Below, piece after piece: positions 22,901 through 35,095 of a stretch of DNA of 64,000 nt (position 1 is the first letter of the stretch; the number at the start of each line of letters is the position of its first letter). The stretch comes from Phyto melanocephala. Lineage: Eukaryota; Arthropoda; Insecta; Diptera; Rhinophoridae. The notes beneath the pieces are model-generated. The model was not told the DNA's origin and did not search any database. It was given only the letters and a program-made list of their open reading frames with translations. The translations under genes were made by a program, and so were the position numbers. The stretch covers positions 174,685,235 to 174,749,234 of the forward strand of contig OW799233.1 of NCBI GenBank assembly GCA_941918925.1, given 5' to 3'.

Positions 22901-23330
22901 TGCCGCAGAACTTTCATGAGACAATATTTATTTTATTTTTAAGCCGTAATTATAATTTGGGAATTGTATTTTGTTACTTTTTATTTGGTTATATCCAGGG
23001 AAATCGAAAATATTCTTTTTAAAAAAGTGAAGTAAAAACCAGCGCCGAGCGGCTGTAGATTATTTATCGCTTTTTCGTTGCATTCGTTTTTATGTGAAAA
23101 TGTTTCACTATTGACCTGTGAAAAAACAAATTTATACTTCTCTTTTTTCGATTAATTCCTTATGTACAATCAAACTAATATATATGATTTCCAGATCTGC
23201 TAAAAGCTCAAACTAACCCTTTAATGTTCTTAAAATTTATAATTTTAGCAGTAACATTATGTTGAATGCTTATACAATACAACTACATAGAAAATATTTT
23301 TTAATTCGGAATGTTGAAACTCTGTAAATA
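22900..23330 (+). repeat. Dispersed repeat E, copy without mariner
   Basis: Aligns along its length with 39990-40860 (AACATAAGCAGTTT..TCTTCATTGCC, GTAATTATAATTTGG, GAGCG..GATTATTT, ACAATACAACTACATAGAA). This copy lacks the mariner found in the other. Confidence 0.65.
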
Positions 23331-23345
23331 AAAACGTATTATTAC

Positions 23346-23595
23346 TTCTGTGGCTTGGAGCTAAAAGGGCCAATGTCAAAATATTTACTTTTGAGAAAAT
23401 TGCAATTGAACTTTAACTTTTATAGGTGCTTTGATAGTGACATTGGCCAGCATTTTTTTTATGAAGCTGTTCTGGGTTAAGTATGACTTTAGCTGTTTTA
23501 CCATAATGAAATAGAGCAAGAAAACAAATCTAATGCAATGATTAACTAAAAAAACAAAAAAGTGACATTTGCTCTTTTAGCTCCAAGCCACAGAA
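23346..23595. mobile_element. 250-bp MITE with 33-bp inverted ends
   Basis: TTCTGTGGCTTGGAGCTAAA starts both ends in inverted orientation; the arms differ at only two or three sites over 33 bp. No coding capacity; the family of origin is unknown. Confidence 0.75.
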
Positions 23596-24885
23596 TTAAA
23601 CAATAAAATTTCATGCGGAATACCGAACAGGAAGGGAGGGTAGGAGACCTCTAGCACCCTTTTTCGTTTTCTTAATTTTTTTAACAACATCAAGTTTGTA
23701 TGTTTTTTCACTTTATCTCGGTCTTTACTATTTCTTTTTTCTATTTTTCTTCTTGCCTTTTTTAAAAACATTTAATTTGTATGTTATTGCTTAATTATAC
23801 AGTAACTGCCGAGAATTGTTATTTAAAATTTTTATTTCAAAAATATTTACACAAGTGTTTTTTTTTTATTTATTTATTTTTTTTTTTTTTTTTGTTCTTT
23901 ATAAAAGCTATTTTCTAAATTAGGAAATTTTGTTTATTGTTTTTAATAAAAACTTGTTGTACAGTCGAACATTGATAATTACGTGTTCATCTGAAAACAC
24001 GTAATTATTCATTTTGTTATGAAATATAATTTGGGAGATTTTTTGTTTTTAGTTAAATTTTTGTATTTTAATATGGGATAGCCTAATGAGATTTGTATTA
24101 TATATTAAAAATCGTTTTTTTTTTTTATTCGAATTTACAGATATCAGAGTAATTATAACAATAAATTATGGCCACATCTTGAGTTTGTATTTAAATATGC
24201 ATTTAGTTTAAATTTAAGTTGCCTTTAAATGCAGTTTGAATTTTTTAGCCTTCATCGATTGTTCTTATTCAGTTGTGATACAATATGTCAGTATTCTGAA
24301 TATTTAACAGATTCGAAGAAAACAGCTGTTGCAGAAAAAATAAATATTTTTAAAAATTAAATCATAGGGGAAAGTAAAAACAATAAAATTTAATTTTAAC
24401 TAGACTAACAGATTATCACCTTAGCTTCTTATTATAATATTCGCTCTAATTTTTTTTAAAAAATATTTTTATAAAAATAGATTATAAAGTTTTAGAAAAT
24501 AGTCTTGATAGCTTTGTACATAAATACATACACCCAGGAAACAGAAAATCACATTCATTGCCAATAGAATGGTTCAGTTTCTGCATTCGAGTTTTTCACT
24601 TGTGATTATAAAATTTCTATTGCAAGATTCATAATTTCTTAGTACTGACTACATATATATATTCCGAAACGAAATTCTGTAGTTAAAACCGTAAAATTCT
24701 ACTATCACAACTAAACTATGCGATTGGTAACAATTGCGGTATTCAAAACCGATACTGTTTTTTCTGTGTACGTACGTACGTAAACGCAAAATACATAGAT
24801 ACATACATAACAACATACGTTCGTACATTAATAAAAAAATGAGCCTTAAAGTGAACAATTCGCAAAAGCAAGCGGAAATTCTTTC
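23596..24885. other. AT-rich spacer without recognised gene
   Basis: T runs and short palindromes (for example GTACGTACGTACGT at 24770) but no exon or transposon end that I can support. Confidence 0.3.
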
Positions 24886-26060
24886 TTGATGTATGTATGT
24901 GACGATGTTGAAAATAACCAGTGGGGTCTTGCCTATAAACTGGTAACGAAGAGACTTAAGCGTTTCAGCTTAGCACCACCTAGGGAAGAGTCAACCCTAA
25001 ACCGCATCGTACAGCATTTCTTTTCCACATCAGGATATATTGCATTTTTCTCAAGTAACAACATCCGAGATGGAAGCACTCAACAATAAGAAGGCACCAG
25101 GATTGGATTGTATCTCGAATGCCGCATTAAAGAAAGCCGTGCAATGTTGTCCTGATTAATTTGTTAAGGTTATAACACTCGTGTTAAGTATGGTCCATAT
25201 GAAAAAGGCAAAAATTGGTCCTACTACCAAAGGATAAGAAGCCCCTAAAATCGGTCCTACTATTAAAGGATAAAAATGCCCTGGATGAACCCACCTCTTA
25301 TCGCCCACTATGCATGATAGACGCGTGTGAGAAGTTTTTAGAGAGAATAATATAAGTTGGTTGTCCGATAACCAATTTGGCTAGAGGAGAGCTAAATCTA
25401 CTGTCAATTGATTATCCCCCGATACCTATTGGCCATTATTCAGAACTATTTTCGTTATAGACTTATGAATGATGAGACTGGAGGTGTACCACAAGGATCA
25501 GTGCAGGAACCATAGCTATGGAATGTGATTAGATTTACATGCAAATGTAAAAAGAAATAGCCGCTACAACGGATGATTGAATTATCAGATAACACTTGCG
25601 TTGGTCGGTTACGGGTCAGGGGAGACGGAGGTACTGACATAGTGACATGGCTTGATAAAGAACACGACGACCTGAACTTTTACATCACTCTGGCATGGCA
25701 TGGCTGCTCTAGGTCGTATTTGTACCGCTTTGGACATGGCAGTTATTAGTTCTGTCCGAGATATGGTGAGAAATTTGTGGAAGATGGCAGAGATGTATAT
25801 TTCATCTGCCCACGGTTTAAAAATTTGAGTATGAACCTACAGGCAATGATAGGCTACAATATAAGGCCCGATAATTTAGTTCAGGCTATACAGTTTTCTG
25901 TAGGTAATTGTAAAATTAGTTATTAGAGCAGATTTAAATGCGTGACAGAAAGCTTTGCGGTGGTTCCACGGGGACATGTGGGCTAGAGTATCGAGTTGTT
26001 TTAGCGTACTAAAGTCTTGCACTCCTGGCTTTTTTGGGAGTCAAAGCCTTTCGATGAGGT
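24886..26060 (+). pseudogene. LINE reverse transcriptase relic with 3' end
   Basis: Begins DDVENNQWGLAYKLVTKRLK, the segment before RT in R1/I-group LINEs, followed by EALNNKKAPGLDCISNAALK (RT block 1) and a piece reading EEPTSYRPLCM-like near 25285-25320. A later part (25700-25820) resembles an RNase H-end zinc knuckle. Ends at 25950-26060 with the same 3' segment as 16430-16580. Many stops. Confidence 0.6.
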
Positions 26061-26079
26061 AAAAGAAAGTGTAAACGAA

Positions 26080-26580
26080 AGTGTAAACGAAAATATGCTA
26101 AAAAATCAGTTACAAGCAGGAAACGGCTTGTGCAGATGAATATATCTGATATTGCAGTATATACTTGTTATATTACCCCTCGACACAGTATTGACAAGTT
26201 CAAAACAGTAGTCGATAGCTTATCGCTTGTCGAGGGCAGACATAAAATCATTTTTATAACCGGATCTATAAACGCTTAAGATGACGATTGGGGATGTCCA
26301 CGAACCACCATCCGAAATAGAGTACTTACGAAAGCAAACCTATATTTAGTACTACTGAAACAGGGCAACGAACATACGTATAGCCGTAATGGTTGGTTTG
26401 CCAGCAATAACATTGCAAACCACACTAAGTGCGGTATTAGTGATTTACATACTCATAGTGACCATAAGGCGATAATTAGAGAATATCGCGCTACTTCTTT
26501 CAAAGCAAAAAAACAATCATCGTACATGGATGGAAGTGTAATATCTTCGGCCAAGAAATGTATTCAACATGTCTCGTAAA
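26080..26580 (+). pseudogene. LINE endonuclease relic
   Basis: Frames around 26160-26510 read CYITPRHSIDKFKTVVDSLS, HKIIFITGSINA (GDFNA site degraded), DDDWGCPRTTIRNRVLTKAN and THSDHKAIIREY (SDH site), the order of apurinic-type LINE endonucleases. It lies 3' of an RT relic, so it belongs to a separate, truncated insertion. Confidence 0.55.
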
Positions 26581-26739
26581 CGAAAGAATGAATGACTATC
26601 CGGAAGAAGTTGGAAAGATTTTTTTTTTGAATAGTATCTCCCGCGTGCTGACAGTGATTATATATGCTATTATATTTTATCAACAATTGAATATATAATT
26701 GCTCTGTATCATTAGAAATTAATGTATATGTATGTATAT

Positions 26740-27410
26740 GAAGTAGGCGTGTCAAAGTAGTTTCTGCTAATAAATTCAACTTAAATATTTTAATATAGAA
26801 TCCTTTATTCTTTCAAAAACTTTTTCTATAAAAATATTATATAAATTTGGCATAAAGCGTAATATGGGAGGTGGGCGGTAAAGTGGGCGTGACACCATAA
26901 CTTGGCATTATCAAAAGTCTTTTGAGCAAAAAGCAATGCTTGGAAAATTTCAGAAACGTTCAGCTAGCTTAGTCAGTTTTACTACGTCAGTTTTACTACG
27001 TTACTCCTTTCGTACTATTTAGATTTAAGCAATTTTCTGGGAAATATATTTTGTTTTACTTACTTACGAAATCTCTTCGATCTACGTCAATGCGTTTGGG
27101 CACAATCGCATTATATATTTGATAAAGGAAGAACATTATTTTTCTGATCTACTCTTGCATTACGAGCTTTAACTCTCTTCCTTCTATACCAATTTAGACC
27201 ATTTTCAACACCAAACAAACCTTGTGCATATGAAATATTCTGGCATTTGATCCTCGACCTCCATCATGCTTCCTTTAACGGACAGACAGATGGACATATC
27301 TAGATCGTCCTTAAATGAAACCAGGACTCAGGAGATATGTAAAATAGATATTTCGATGTATTACAAACACACGCACACACAATATTAATATACCCACACA
27401 CCCTATTTTA
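26740..27410 (-). repeat. Dispersed repeat family C, inverted copy
   Basis: GGAGGTGGGCGGTAAAGTGG, CAACACCAAACAAACCTTG, AGATCGTCCTTAAATGAAAC and TATACCCACACACC parallel 57480-58790. Non-coding; directly 3' of TIMP-like gene 2. Confidence 0.65.
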
Positions 27411-27638
27411 AGTGATCGGTTTAAAAAGGTGATGAGAAGAAAATGATTGGAATAGTTAGAGATGTGTATTGTGAAATAATACATTGAGAAAAGTCAATTT
27501 TATAAAATTTTGAGTTGTGACATTTTTGTATTTAGTTTGCGATATGTATAATTAAGTTTATTGAATATAATTCGTACATAAGTAATAAATTACAAGAACA
27601 TAAATGAAAATATTCAATAAATAAATTAACGCTTCGAT

Positions 27639-30600
27639 TCAGTTCCTCAATTTTTTAGAATCACAATTCTTACTGTACTCAGATTCAAAGCCAATCTTCT
27701 CATCTTCAGTTAGTTCAGAATACTTTTTGATGTAATTGCATGATGTCACGTATGTTCCGTGGCTAGCAATAACGTACTCTTCATTCGCAATTAAGGTAAC
27801 ACCACAGCTACCTACGTGAAGCGGTGTATACAATCGATTGGTCACTAATGTGTTATTACCTTTAAATGACGTCTGTTTGGATGATATTCAAATAGAAAAA
27901 TAAAAAGGTGAAATTATAACTTTATAGTTAGATATTTAATTTACATGCATATGTAAATGCAAATTTGAGTTATACATTCATAAATTCATAAATATGTAAA
28001 TATTAAATTTCGTATACCTTGTATGTATTTTTTATTTTTATATTATAACTGGTAACATCTTTATGCGAATTTCGATATACTCGAAATACTTCTAAATGAG
28101 CAACTGAAAATAAAAGAAACAAATATTATTTATATATAATATGTAAATATGGAATAGTAGCGAAATATCCGCTACATTGATAGCACAGTTGTTTCTACTT
28201 ATTTAATACTCAAGTTAATTTTTTAACAACTAAATAATTTTTCGTAAAACTTATAAAAACTTGATTCTCTAATTAATTGTATTTAGAAAAATGAAAGGTA
28301 CTCTAAGGATATATCGGGGCATAGCTTCTATCTCAGCTAAGATCAATGCTTCTGAGTTTCAAAATTTTAGATTCATAAATTCCGAAAGTGCAAAAATGGC
28401 TATAAAAATAACAAAGGCAACCATTTTGCCTTCTTCATAATCTTCACATTCAACTTGAATCATTGGTATCCAATTTAAGAATTTTATGTTAATTCTAAAA
28501 CATAAAAATTTAAATAAGTAACTTTTAAGTTTTCCATGACATTTCAAGTCTCAGCCCGGATCAAAAATCCTTAATTTTACAATTCTAGCTCTTCCACCTT
28601 CTCTGCAAATGTCCTGCACGCACTGGCGGCTAAAAGACACAGATTTCTGGGCGAACATATACTGGATGGCCTCACTGCGGTATCTGAAGTTGGACTGAAT
28701 TATCTACTGAGATACCTCACGGCCACGGGGTGGATCCAGTACCCTTACTCTTGGATTTATTCTGAGATACATTGAAAGCTGACAAGTGATGTGGTCCTGT
28801 CAAAACGGAGTCATATAGACTCTACTTGACTGTTTGCGTGCAGCGAACTACCACGATAACCAACCAACCATCATTTCTAGCTCTATAAACGTAGAAGATA
28901 CAAAATAAATGCAAAAAATGCCTTTTCGTTCTCACCTCGAATCGATAGTCACTAATATCAAAACTCTAGCTTCATTAACTTAAATAATACTTTAAAAATC
29001 CCATAAAGTACATTTTTGGTTGTCTTCGTTTTTAATCCGACCTCAGATCAACAGTTTCTGATTTTAAAGATCTAGCCTAACAAAGGTACAAAAAGTACCA
29101 CAAAATTACGAAAAAGTACCATTGACTAACTGTTATATTTTTAATTCTCGACTTGAATCAATCCACCCTCATTTTAAAATTCTATCATCATCAACGTAGA
29201 AAATACTAGTTTCTTAAACGTACAAAAAGTAAAATGTCTCATCTCGAAATTTAAACGTTAAAAAACAAAAAGTACCTTTTTAATCCCCACAAGATTTTCA
29301 GTCTCACTTCGAATCAATAGTAGCCCTAAAATTCTAGTTTCGTAAACGTTTAAAATACAAAAGTACAAAAGAAAAATCCTTTTGCCTTACCAATAAGTAC
29401 CTTCCTGGTCTAGGGTTTCTTTTAATTTTTAAGTCATCCTAATACTGTTTTATCGCCTTTAAGTAAAACAATGTAACGGTCAACCTTCAGATATTTTGCA
29501 ATTTTTCTGAAATTTCCAACTGGAGTTTTTTCGAAAGTTGTAATTACTTTTTGCACTTTTTTTCGCTGTCCATATTTACCGAAATAACAGTTGAAAAAAA
29601 ATGATTTTGAAACGATAATACAAGGTGGGCCAAAAGAAGTCATTCAATTTTGTTTGGCTCTCATGGGCGCCGTCACAATGGATTGCTATACGGGCTCGTT
29701 TTTTGGCATTTTTTATCACTTCGGCAAGTACTTCGGGCGACACATTCTGGCACTCATGTCAAATGTTGTCCTTGAGGGCTTGTTCTCGGGTCTCAGGCTT
29801 GTTTACGTAAATACGGGACTTAAAAAAACCCCATAAAATAGTCTGGAACCATTAAATCGGTCGATCTTGTGGGCCAATGAAAATCGCAAAAACGAGAGAG
29901 GAGGCGACCGGGGAACGCCGCCTTCAGAATATCGGTTATGTTTCGCGCAGTGTGTGCCGCTGCTCCGTCCTATTGGAACTACATGTCCTTCAATCCAAAT
30001 CCGTTCAATTGCGTTAGAAAAAAATCGGCTAGCATGGCCCTATAGCGCGCACCATCCACTGTTGTCGTTTGACTAGCGGCGTCCTCGAAAAAAATGGCCC
30101 GAGATTAAGGATTGAGAATTATTACGCATTATCGGCGAGTGTATTGCTCCATTCACTTGTATTCTACATCTGTCCAGTTCACAAATGTCAAAACCGATTT
30201 GACGTTGGCCGCCATTTGCAAAAATAAGAGCATCTTTCAATAGGATTATTTCTTTTGGCCCACCTTGTATCTGATAATATCTTAGTGAAAGGTAACGTCA
30301 TTAGAAAAAAAAATAATTTGTTGGACAAAGGATAAGTTTTAGCTGGATTAGTGCGTTTAATTTTCTTCTGACTCAATCCTTATGTTATGGCAATATTTTT
30401 AATTTTAAAAGCGTAAAAACTTGAAACATGTGCATTATATTACTTATGTATGTACATTTAAATTGTTATGTTACAAGTTGTTGTACCTTTCTTTTCTAAT
30501 TAGAAATTGTGCTATTTACTGTAAAGCAAAAAAACAAAACACAATAATTGTTGGTTTAATAGTTCTTGTTAACGATAGTAGCGGTTAAGTTAATCATACA

Positions 30601-30803
30601 TTGTGAAAAGGGTCATAAGTGTTAAAAGACTGTTTAAACAAAAAAAAAAACAATTTTTATATCTTACCATAATCTGCCTCGCAAAAACTAGCTTGTGGTT
30701 CAGGCTTCCTACAGCTGCACGACATTGTCGGTGTAGAATAAAATGCCAGAATGGCCAAGAAGGCCAAAGTAAAAGTTTTGAGATATTTGATAGCAGTGGT
30801 CAT
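27639..30803 (-). CDS. TIMP-like gene 2, single-domain (N-TIMP only) secreted inhibitor
   Basis: Predicted secreted TIMP-family metalloproteinase inhibitor, 151 residues in three exons: 30668-30803, 28018-28103 and 27639-27872. Exon 1: signal peptide (FTLAFLAILAFYSTPTMS) then Cys29-Ser-Cys31 and Cys41 in CSCRKPEPQASFCEADY, donor G/GTAAGA. Exon 2 is 86 nt: VAHLEVFRVYRN.. ending YNIKIKNTYK, donor AAG/GTATAC. Exon 3 after an AAACAG acceptor: SCGVTLIANEEYVIASHG, TSCNYIKKYSELTEDEKIGF and SKNCDSKKLRN then stop. All six N-domain cysteines are present and no C-terminal domain follows. The mature chain, starting at the zinc-chelating Cys29, would be 123 residues. The E-x-x-GFESEY part parallels the ERHGFSG segment of fly TIMP. 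Intron 1 holds a mariner and a LINE tail. This is the cleanest of the four gene models. Confidence 0.85.
28585..28875 (+). mobile_element. LINE 3' fragment
   Basis: Out-of-frame pieces recall the region after RNase H: CKCPARTGG, then ISGRTYTGWPHCG-type sequence and a tail ending GATAACCAACCAACC. Short, inside intron 1 of TIMP-like gene 2. Confidence 0.4.
29621..30267 (-). mobile_element. mariner-like element, C-terminal transposase only
   Basis: TA/CAAGGTGGGCCAAAAGAA and, inverted, the same 18-bp end, with TA on both sides. The minus strand reads YVNKPETREQALKDNI and ECQNVSPEVLAEVIKNAKKR, the C-terminus of a mariner transposase, preceded by frame-broken pieces of the central region. About half the length of a full element; a deletion derivative. 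Lies in intron 1 of TIMP-like gene 2. Confidence 0.8.
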
Positions 30804-30900
30804 CACGAAAATGTTAAAGGGTTTCAAGCTATAAAAGAATATAATAATCTATATCACTAAATTTATTAACAAGTATTAAACAATATATTTTAATTATTTA

Positions 30901-31400
30901 CAGCTGCGTTCAAAATATTAGCACCCTCTTAAAAGTTTTAGTAAATCTAGTAAATTCTATAATTTTTTTTATATTTCACTCAAAACGCAAAAAGAAATTC
31001 TGTGAAGTATGAAGTGTATTTATTATATTAATAGAAAAATATTATTTTATTTCAAGAGCTTAAAAATGGCAATTCATGTAATCGATTTTACTGCAATTAC
31101 CGCCGTATAACTCTTTACCGCCTAATTGTAACATGAATATAATTTCAAATTTCGTAAAAGGTCTTCTGTATTTGTTGGTTTTATCGCAGATACAGCCTTC
31201 TTATTCTGCCTTTAAGTTTTCAATAGGGTTCAAATGCGAAGACTGTGCACACCACACTAATTAAGGTATCAGTGAACCATTTAATTGCCGTTTCACTGAT
31301 GTGCTTGGAATAATTGTCTAATCGAAACACCCCAATCAATGGCATGTTAACATAACCGATTCCCGTTTAAATAGTATGTAAGTAATATTTTGGGCAGACA
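30901..31400 (-). pseudogene. Tc1-like element remnant
   Basis: Left end CAGCTGCGTTCAAAATATTAGC is a Tc1-type terminus. On the minus strand near 31190-31260 the frame reads SSHLNPIENLKAE, the catalytic-Glu block (SPDLNPIENLW) of Tc1 transposases. The other end is not identifiable. Confidence 0.55.
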
Positions 31401-31569
31401 TTAAAAAAGGCGATTTTTTTATAAAATCCAGTACAACATAATTAAAACTTAAATTAATTCGTAAATCAAACTTATACACACATTAAAATTTTTCAAATAT
31501 GTTTTTCTTATAACTGGTAACTGTAAATCATTTCTTAAGCTTCAAATACAACTTTACTCTAACAATTTA

Positions 31570-32070
31570 CATATGTTTTTATACACTTCACAGAGAGTAT
31601 AAGGGTGGATATACTTAGGTTTGTCATTCCTTATGAAATTCCTTTAATATTTATTTTCGACCCCATAAGATATAAAGATTCTGAAAGCCTATGAATAGAG
31701 GAATCGATTGAATACTGTCCGTGTGTATTTCTTAAGCAGTTTTAAGAAGCTGCCTCGATATCGATAAGTCCGTTTGTGATTTCACAATATCAGAAATATT
31801 AGGATGCAGATCGGTATTGAAAATCAGCACAATCACCCATAACTTTCTAAGATATGATTATCAAAACACGGTCCCAGTTAAAGGTAAACATGGGTTTGTC
31901 ATTCCGTGTGAAATTGCTACAATATTTGTTTGCGACCCCATAAGGTTTATATTTTCCGAAAACCTATGACTAGGAAAGTCGTTTTAAATACGTCCCTCTG
32001 TCCGTGTGTTTGTTGAAACCAGTTTTTTGAAGCCTCCGTTATCGCCTAGACCAACGTGTAGTATCAAAAT
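31570..32070 (+). repeat. Two partial family A left ends in tandem
   Basis: GGTTTGTCATTCC..CGACCCCATAAG occurs at 31617-31670 and again at 31890-31950, each followed by the GTGTGTTTGTTGAAA-type segment. The right ends are missing. Confidence 0.55.
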
Positions 32071-32660
32071 ATCAAAAATGTCCGGAACACGATTGGTATT
32101 GAAATTCATCATAATCGCTACGTTTCGTTTTTGAGATATGAGCTCTGAGATATTTTTATCAAAAAAATCAACATTTTCTAGCCTTAGGATAATTTTTAAA
32201 AAATTTTGCGTCCACTTATTGATAAAATATGTCTCCCAAGATATTTGTGACAACTCGTTCACTACATTATGGACAAAAATTATTTAGAAAAACATATATA
32301 TTTTTTTGAAATACCAATTTTAAAGCACCTTAATAATTTTTGGGCACGCTGAAGACACTAATTTATAAGCCATGGGGTTACGTTTAGTTTTAAATCAAAC
32401 TCGAAATAATAAAGAAATAAAACTTGTTTTTTTAGACAATGATTAATCGAAAAGACTAATTTCTAAAAGATTCCAAGATTTTCTTGCAGCTGTTTGTGGG
32501 CTGAATTATATTTTTGTTTTTTAGTTTAAATGTTTTTTGATATTCTTTTGATATAACTTGTCAAAAAATTTTACTACAAATTCTTTTGAAATATGTTTTG
32601 TAACTCTGTAGAAGTATAATTTGATCAACTTTCCCATTCCTGATATTTAATTTGCAAACA

Positions 32661-35095
32661 TATCGAGCCATAACCGCCGAAAAGGCTTAAGCGCCAAAAA
32701 GAAAATTTTACAGGAGAAGGGTTTTTTTAAATATCTTTAGATAATTATTAAGGATTACGGTGAAATTCAGTTTGTCTGCATTACGTCTCCTGTGCAATGT
32801 AACGCACATAACTAATTTTGTGTATATCAAATTTAATGGGTATTTATGGCGCTTAAGTCTTTTTTGCTGTCACTCTGAATAAGTCATTACCAATGTAGTG
32901 GCGCTTAAGCCCTTTTGAATTTATTAAAACACAACTTTCAGTTTCAATGTTTTATATTTTTCAAATTGTTTTTGTGCGAAAAATTAAACTTATCGATAAA
33001 TTAATCTTAAATTCACTGGTTTTGATAAACAAATTAAATGTAGTTTAATAATATCTTTTTTTTTTCAAATTAATAGAAAATTACTTCAGAATTCGAAATG
33101 AAAGTATAAAAAAAGTTTTAATAGAAATAAGTTTGAATTAAATATTAAATGTCTTCTTGATCAGTCTCAGGTAGCGTATCAATAATAGTTTCATCGCATT
33201 TCAAATTTAAAAATTCGTTATAAAATTTGACAGGAATTATTTTTTTTTCACAAAGTGTTTTTAAATCTTTGTATTTTTTTGAAGAAATTTTTAAAGAATC
33301 ATTATATAAACGTTGGGGCCCTTCTTCTAGTAATATAGCGTTACGTCTTGTTCTTGCAATTGAATTGAGATCATATTCTTTAATTTCGGAATCATCAAAA
33401 TATCCATACTTAAGTTTTATTATAGAACTATTTTTACTACAAAAGGCAGAACGTAATGTGGGAAATCTTATTTTTATTGAAGTGGGTAACATAACTTGAG
33501 AAAATGTTTTCCAATCTTTAAAATCAGAATTATTCATTAAAACGCATTTATAATTTTCAGGATTAGTCCTTGCGTTCGAAATAATAGTAAACCATTCACT
33601 AGGGGCCCAAATAGTTTTATCGCGAGCAAATGACTCAATAGTACTGTGTATAGAATCTACAGGCATCATAGTATGTCCAGGAAGTAAATACGTGATTTTG
33701 ATGTTGTTTATAGAATTTGAAATTGAAAGAAAATATGCTAGAGTAACCAGCATAGACTTGTTTCGATTTTGACCAGCACAACTGTCACAGTATAGATTTA
33801 TTGAAGAGTGTGTTCCTCTTTCGTCCACAAGTTTTAAATACTCAAAAACTACAGTACAAATTTCATTGCAACCTCTTTTTCCGACCGTGAAAACCAATGT
33901 GAAAACTATTTTTGAAAATGCTTCGAAAAACTCGCAAGGATAATACTGATGAATCCTGATCATTATTTTTCAAATGCTCAATATAGTGTTTATATAATCC
34001 TTTTACGTTGCGAAATTCTTGAGGAAGATACAATTTATTACTTTTATTGCGACAATAATGTGATGGAACAGCTGGTAGATGTTCAATAAATGATTTTAAG
34101 AGTGCAACTTTGGACTCGTCTGACTTGTTATGAGGCGTAGATATTTTTTTGCTTGCAGTAAAAGTTTTTAAGGTACCTGTATTACTCCTGGCCAATCTTA
34201 ACATTTTTTGAGATATATGAAGGGTCTTTAACAAAAACTCCTGACACACTTTAATATTACTGTCATTATAATTAATTAGATAATTATATGTAAATTTTCT
34301 TTTGTCACTATTAGATCTTCGCCTTTTGATGGACATACGCTTAATACAAGAAGTTAACCAGTCTTTTTGTCTTATTTTGTTGCCAATACCCCAATAATGT
34401 TCATTTATTGCTAACCTATCTGACTCGGTGAAGTTATCGCTGCAACGATTTCTGCAATTTGTATTTGTACACAGATAAGGTTGAACACTAGTATCACGTT
34501 GTTGCTTATTTTGTATTCTTTTTGGTATTTTTCTTTGTTTTTTATAGCCCCGTTTACCCACACACGTCTCCTCCTCAATCTCAGATTCTATGGTTACTGT
34601 CTCTGAAAATTCCAAACTGGATTGTATTGGCGAACAATGTTTTTCTTCAGAAGATTCACTGTCACTATATGGAACGAGGCCATTTTTTAATATACTCTAA
34701 AAAGAAGATTTTCATTTTCAGAAAATTGTTTAAAATTAATAGAAGTTTTATGTATTAAAATTAAAAGACTCACCAGTTGTTGCCATAAATCCATATTAAA
34801 AATACTTTGATGAAAAACGTAAAATTTTGCGATTTTGCTACTAATAGCAATTAATTTATAATTAATTTATAAAAGCGAATAAAGACTGAAGTGACACTCG
34901 CGGTAACAAAAAAAGTAAACAAACAGAGAATTGCACTTAAGTCTAAATTGTTTTTCATATCAAATCATAACGGTAAAATTTACAGCTTTGATATTTTGTG
35001 AGATGATGCAGATGATCATAAACAATTAATTTCAATAATAAAACGAAAAACGAAAATTATGTCGCTACAGACCTTTTGGCGGTTGTGACTCGATA
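32661..35095 (-). mobile_element. DNA transposon with unnamed transposase family
   Basis: The ends are inverted repeats TATCGAGCCATAACCGCC and TATCGAGTCACAACCGCC, followed by AAAAGG. Subterminal repeats of GGCGCTTAAGYC occur at 32683-32694 (inverted), 32855-32866 and 32896-32907, probable transposase binding sites. The single gene (33145-34794, minus) is described separately. The target duplication could not be decided. Together these define a complete but internally deleted transposon. Confidence 0.65.
33145..34794 (-). pseudogene. Transposase-like gene, SHYCR/GQNRN family, internally deleted
   Basis: Exon 1 encodes MDLWQQL (34774-34794, donor GTGAGT); exon 2 starts at 34696 with SILKNGLVPYSDSESSEE. 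There follow a basic region, a possible Cys cluster (CTNTNCRNRC), EHLPAVPSHYCRNKSNKLYL, and SLRVFRSIFKNSFHIGFH. There the frame breaks at about 33880-33900 and the second frame continues GKRGCNEICTVVFEYLK, LYCDSCAGQNRNKSMLV, LLPGHTMMPVDSIHSTIE and a 110-residue tail to 33145. The conserved D-x2-CAGQNRN and GHT-x4-DS-x-H-x2-IE blocks look like DDE-type active-site positions. Proteins with these blocks are common in arthropod genomes, but I do not know an accepted family name. The segment between FHIGFH and GKRG, which should hold the first acidic residue, seems deleted. Confidence 0.65.

Noticed and set aside
23577..23771. Lys/Arg-rich minus-strand frame
   Set aside because: It overlaps the end of a MITE and is low-complexity; no domain.
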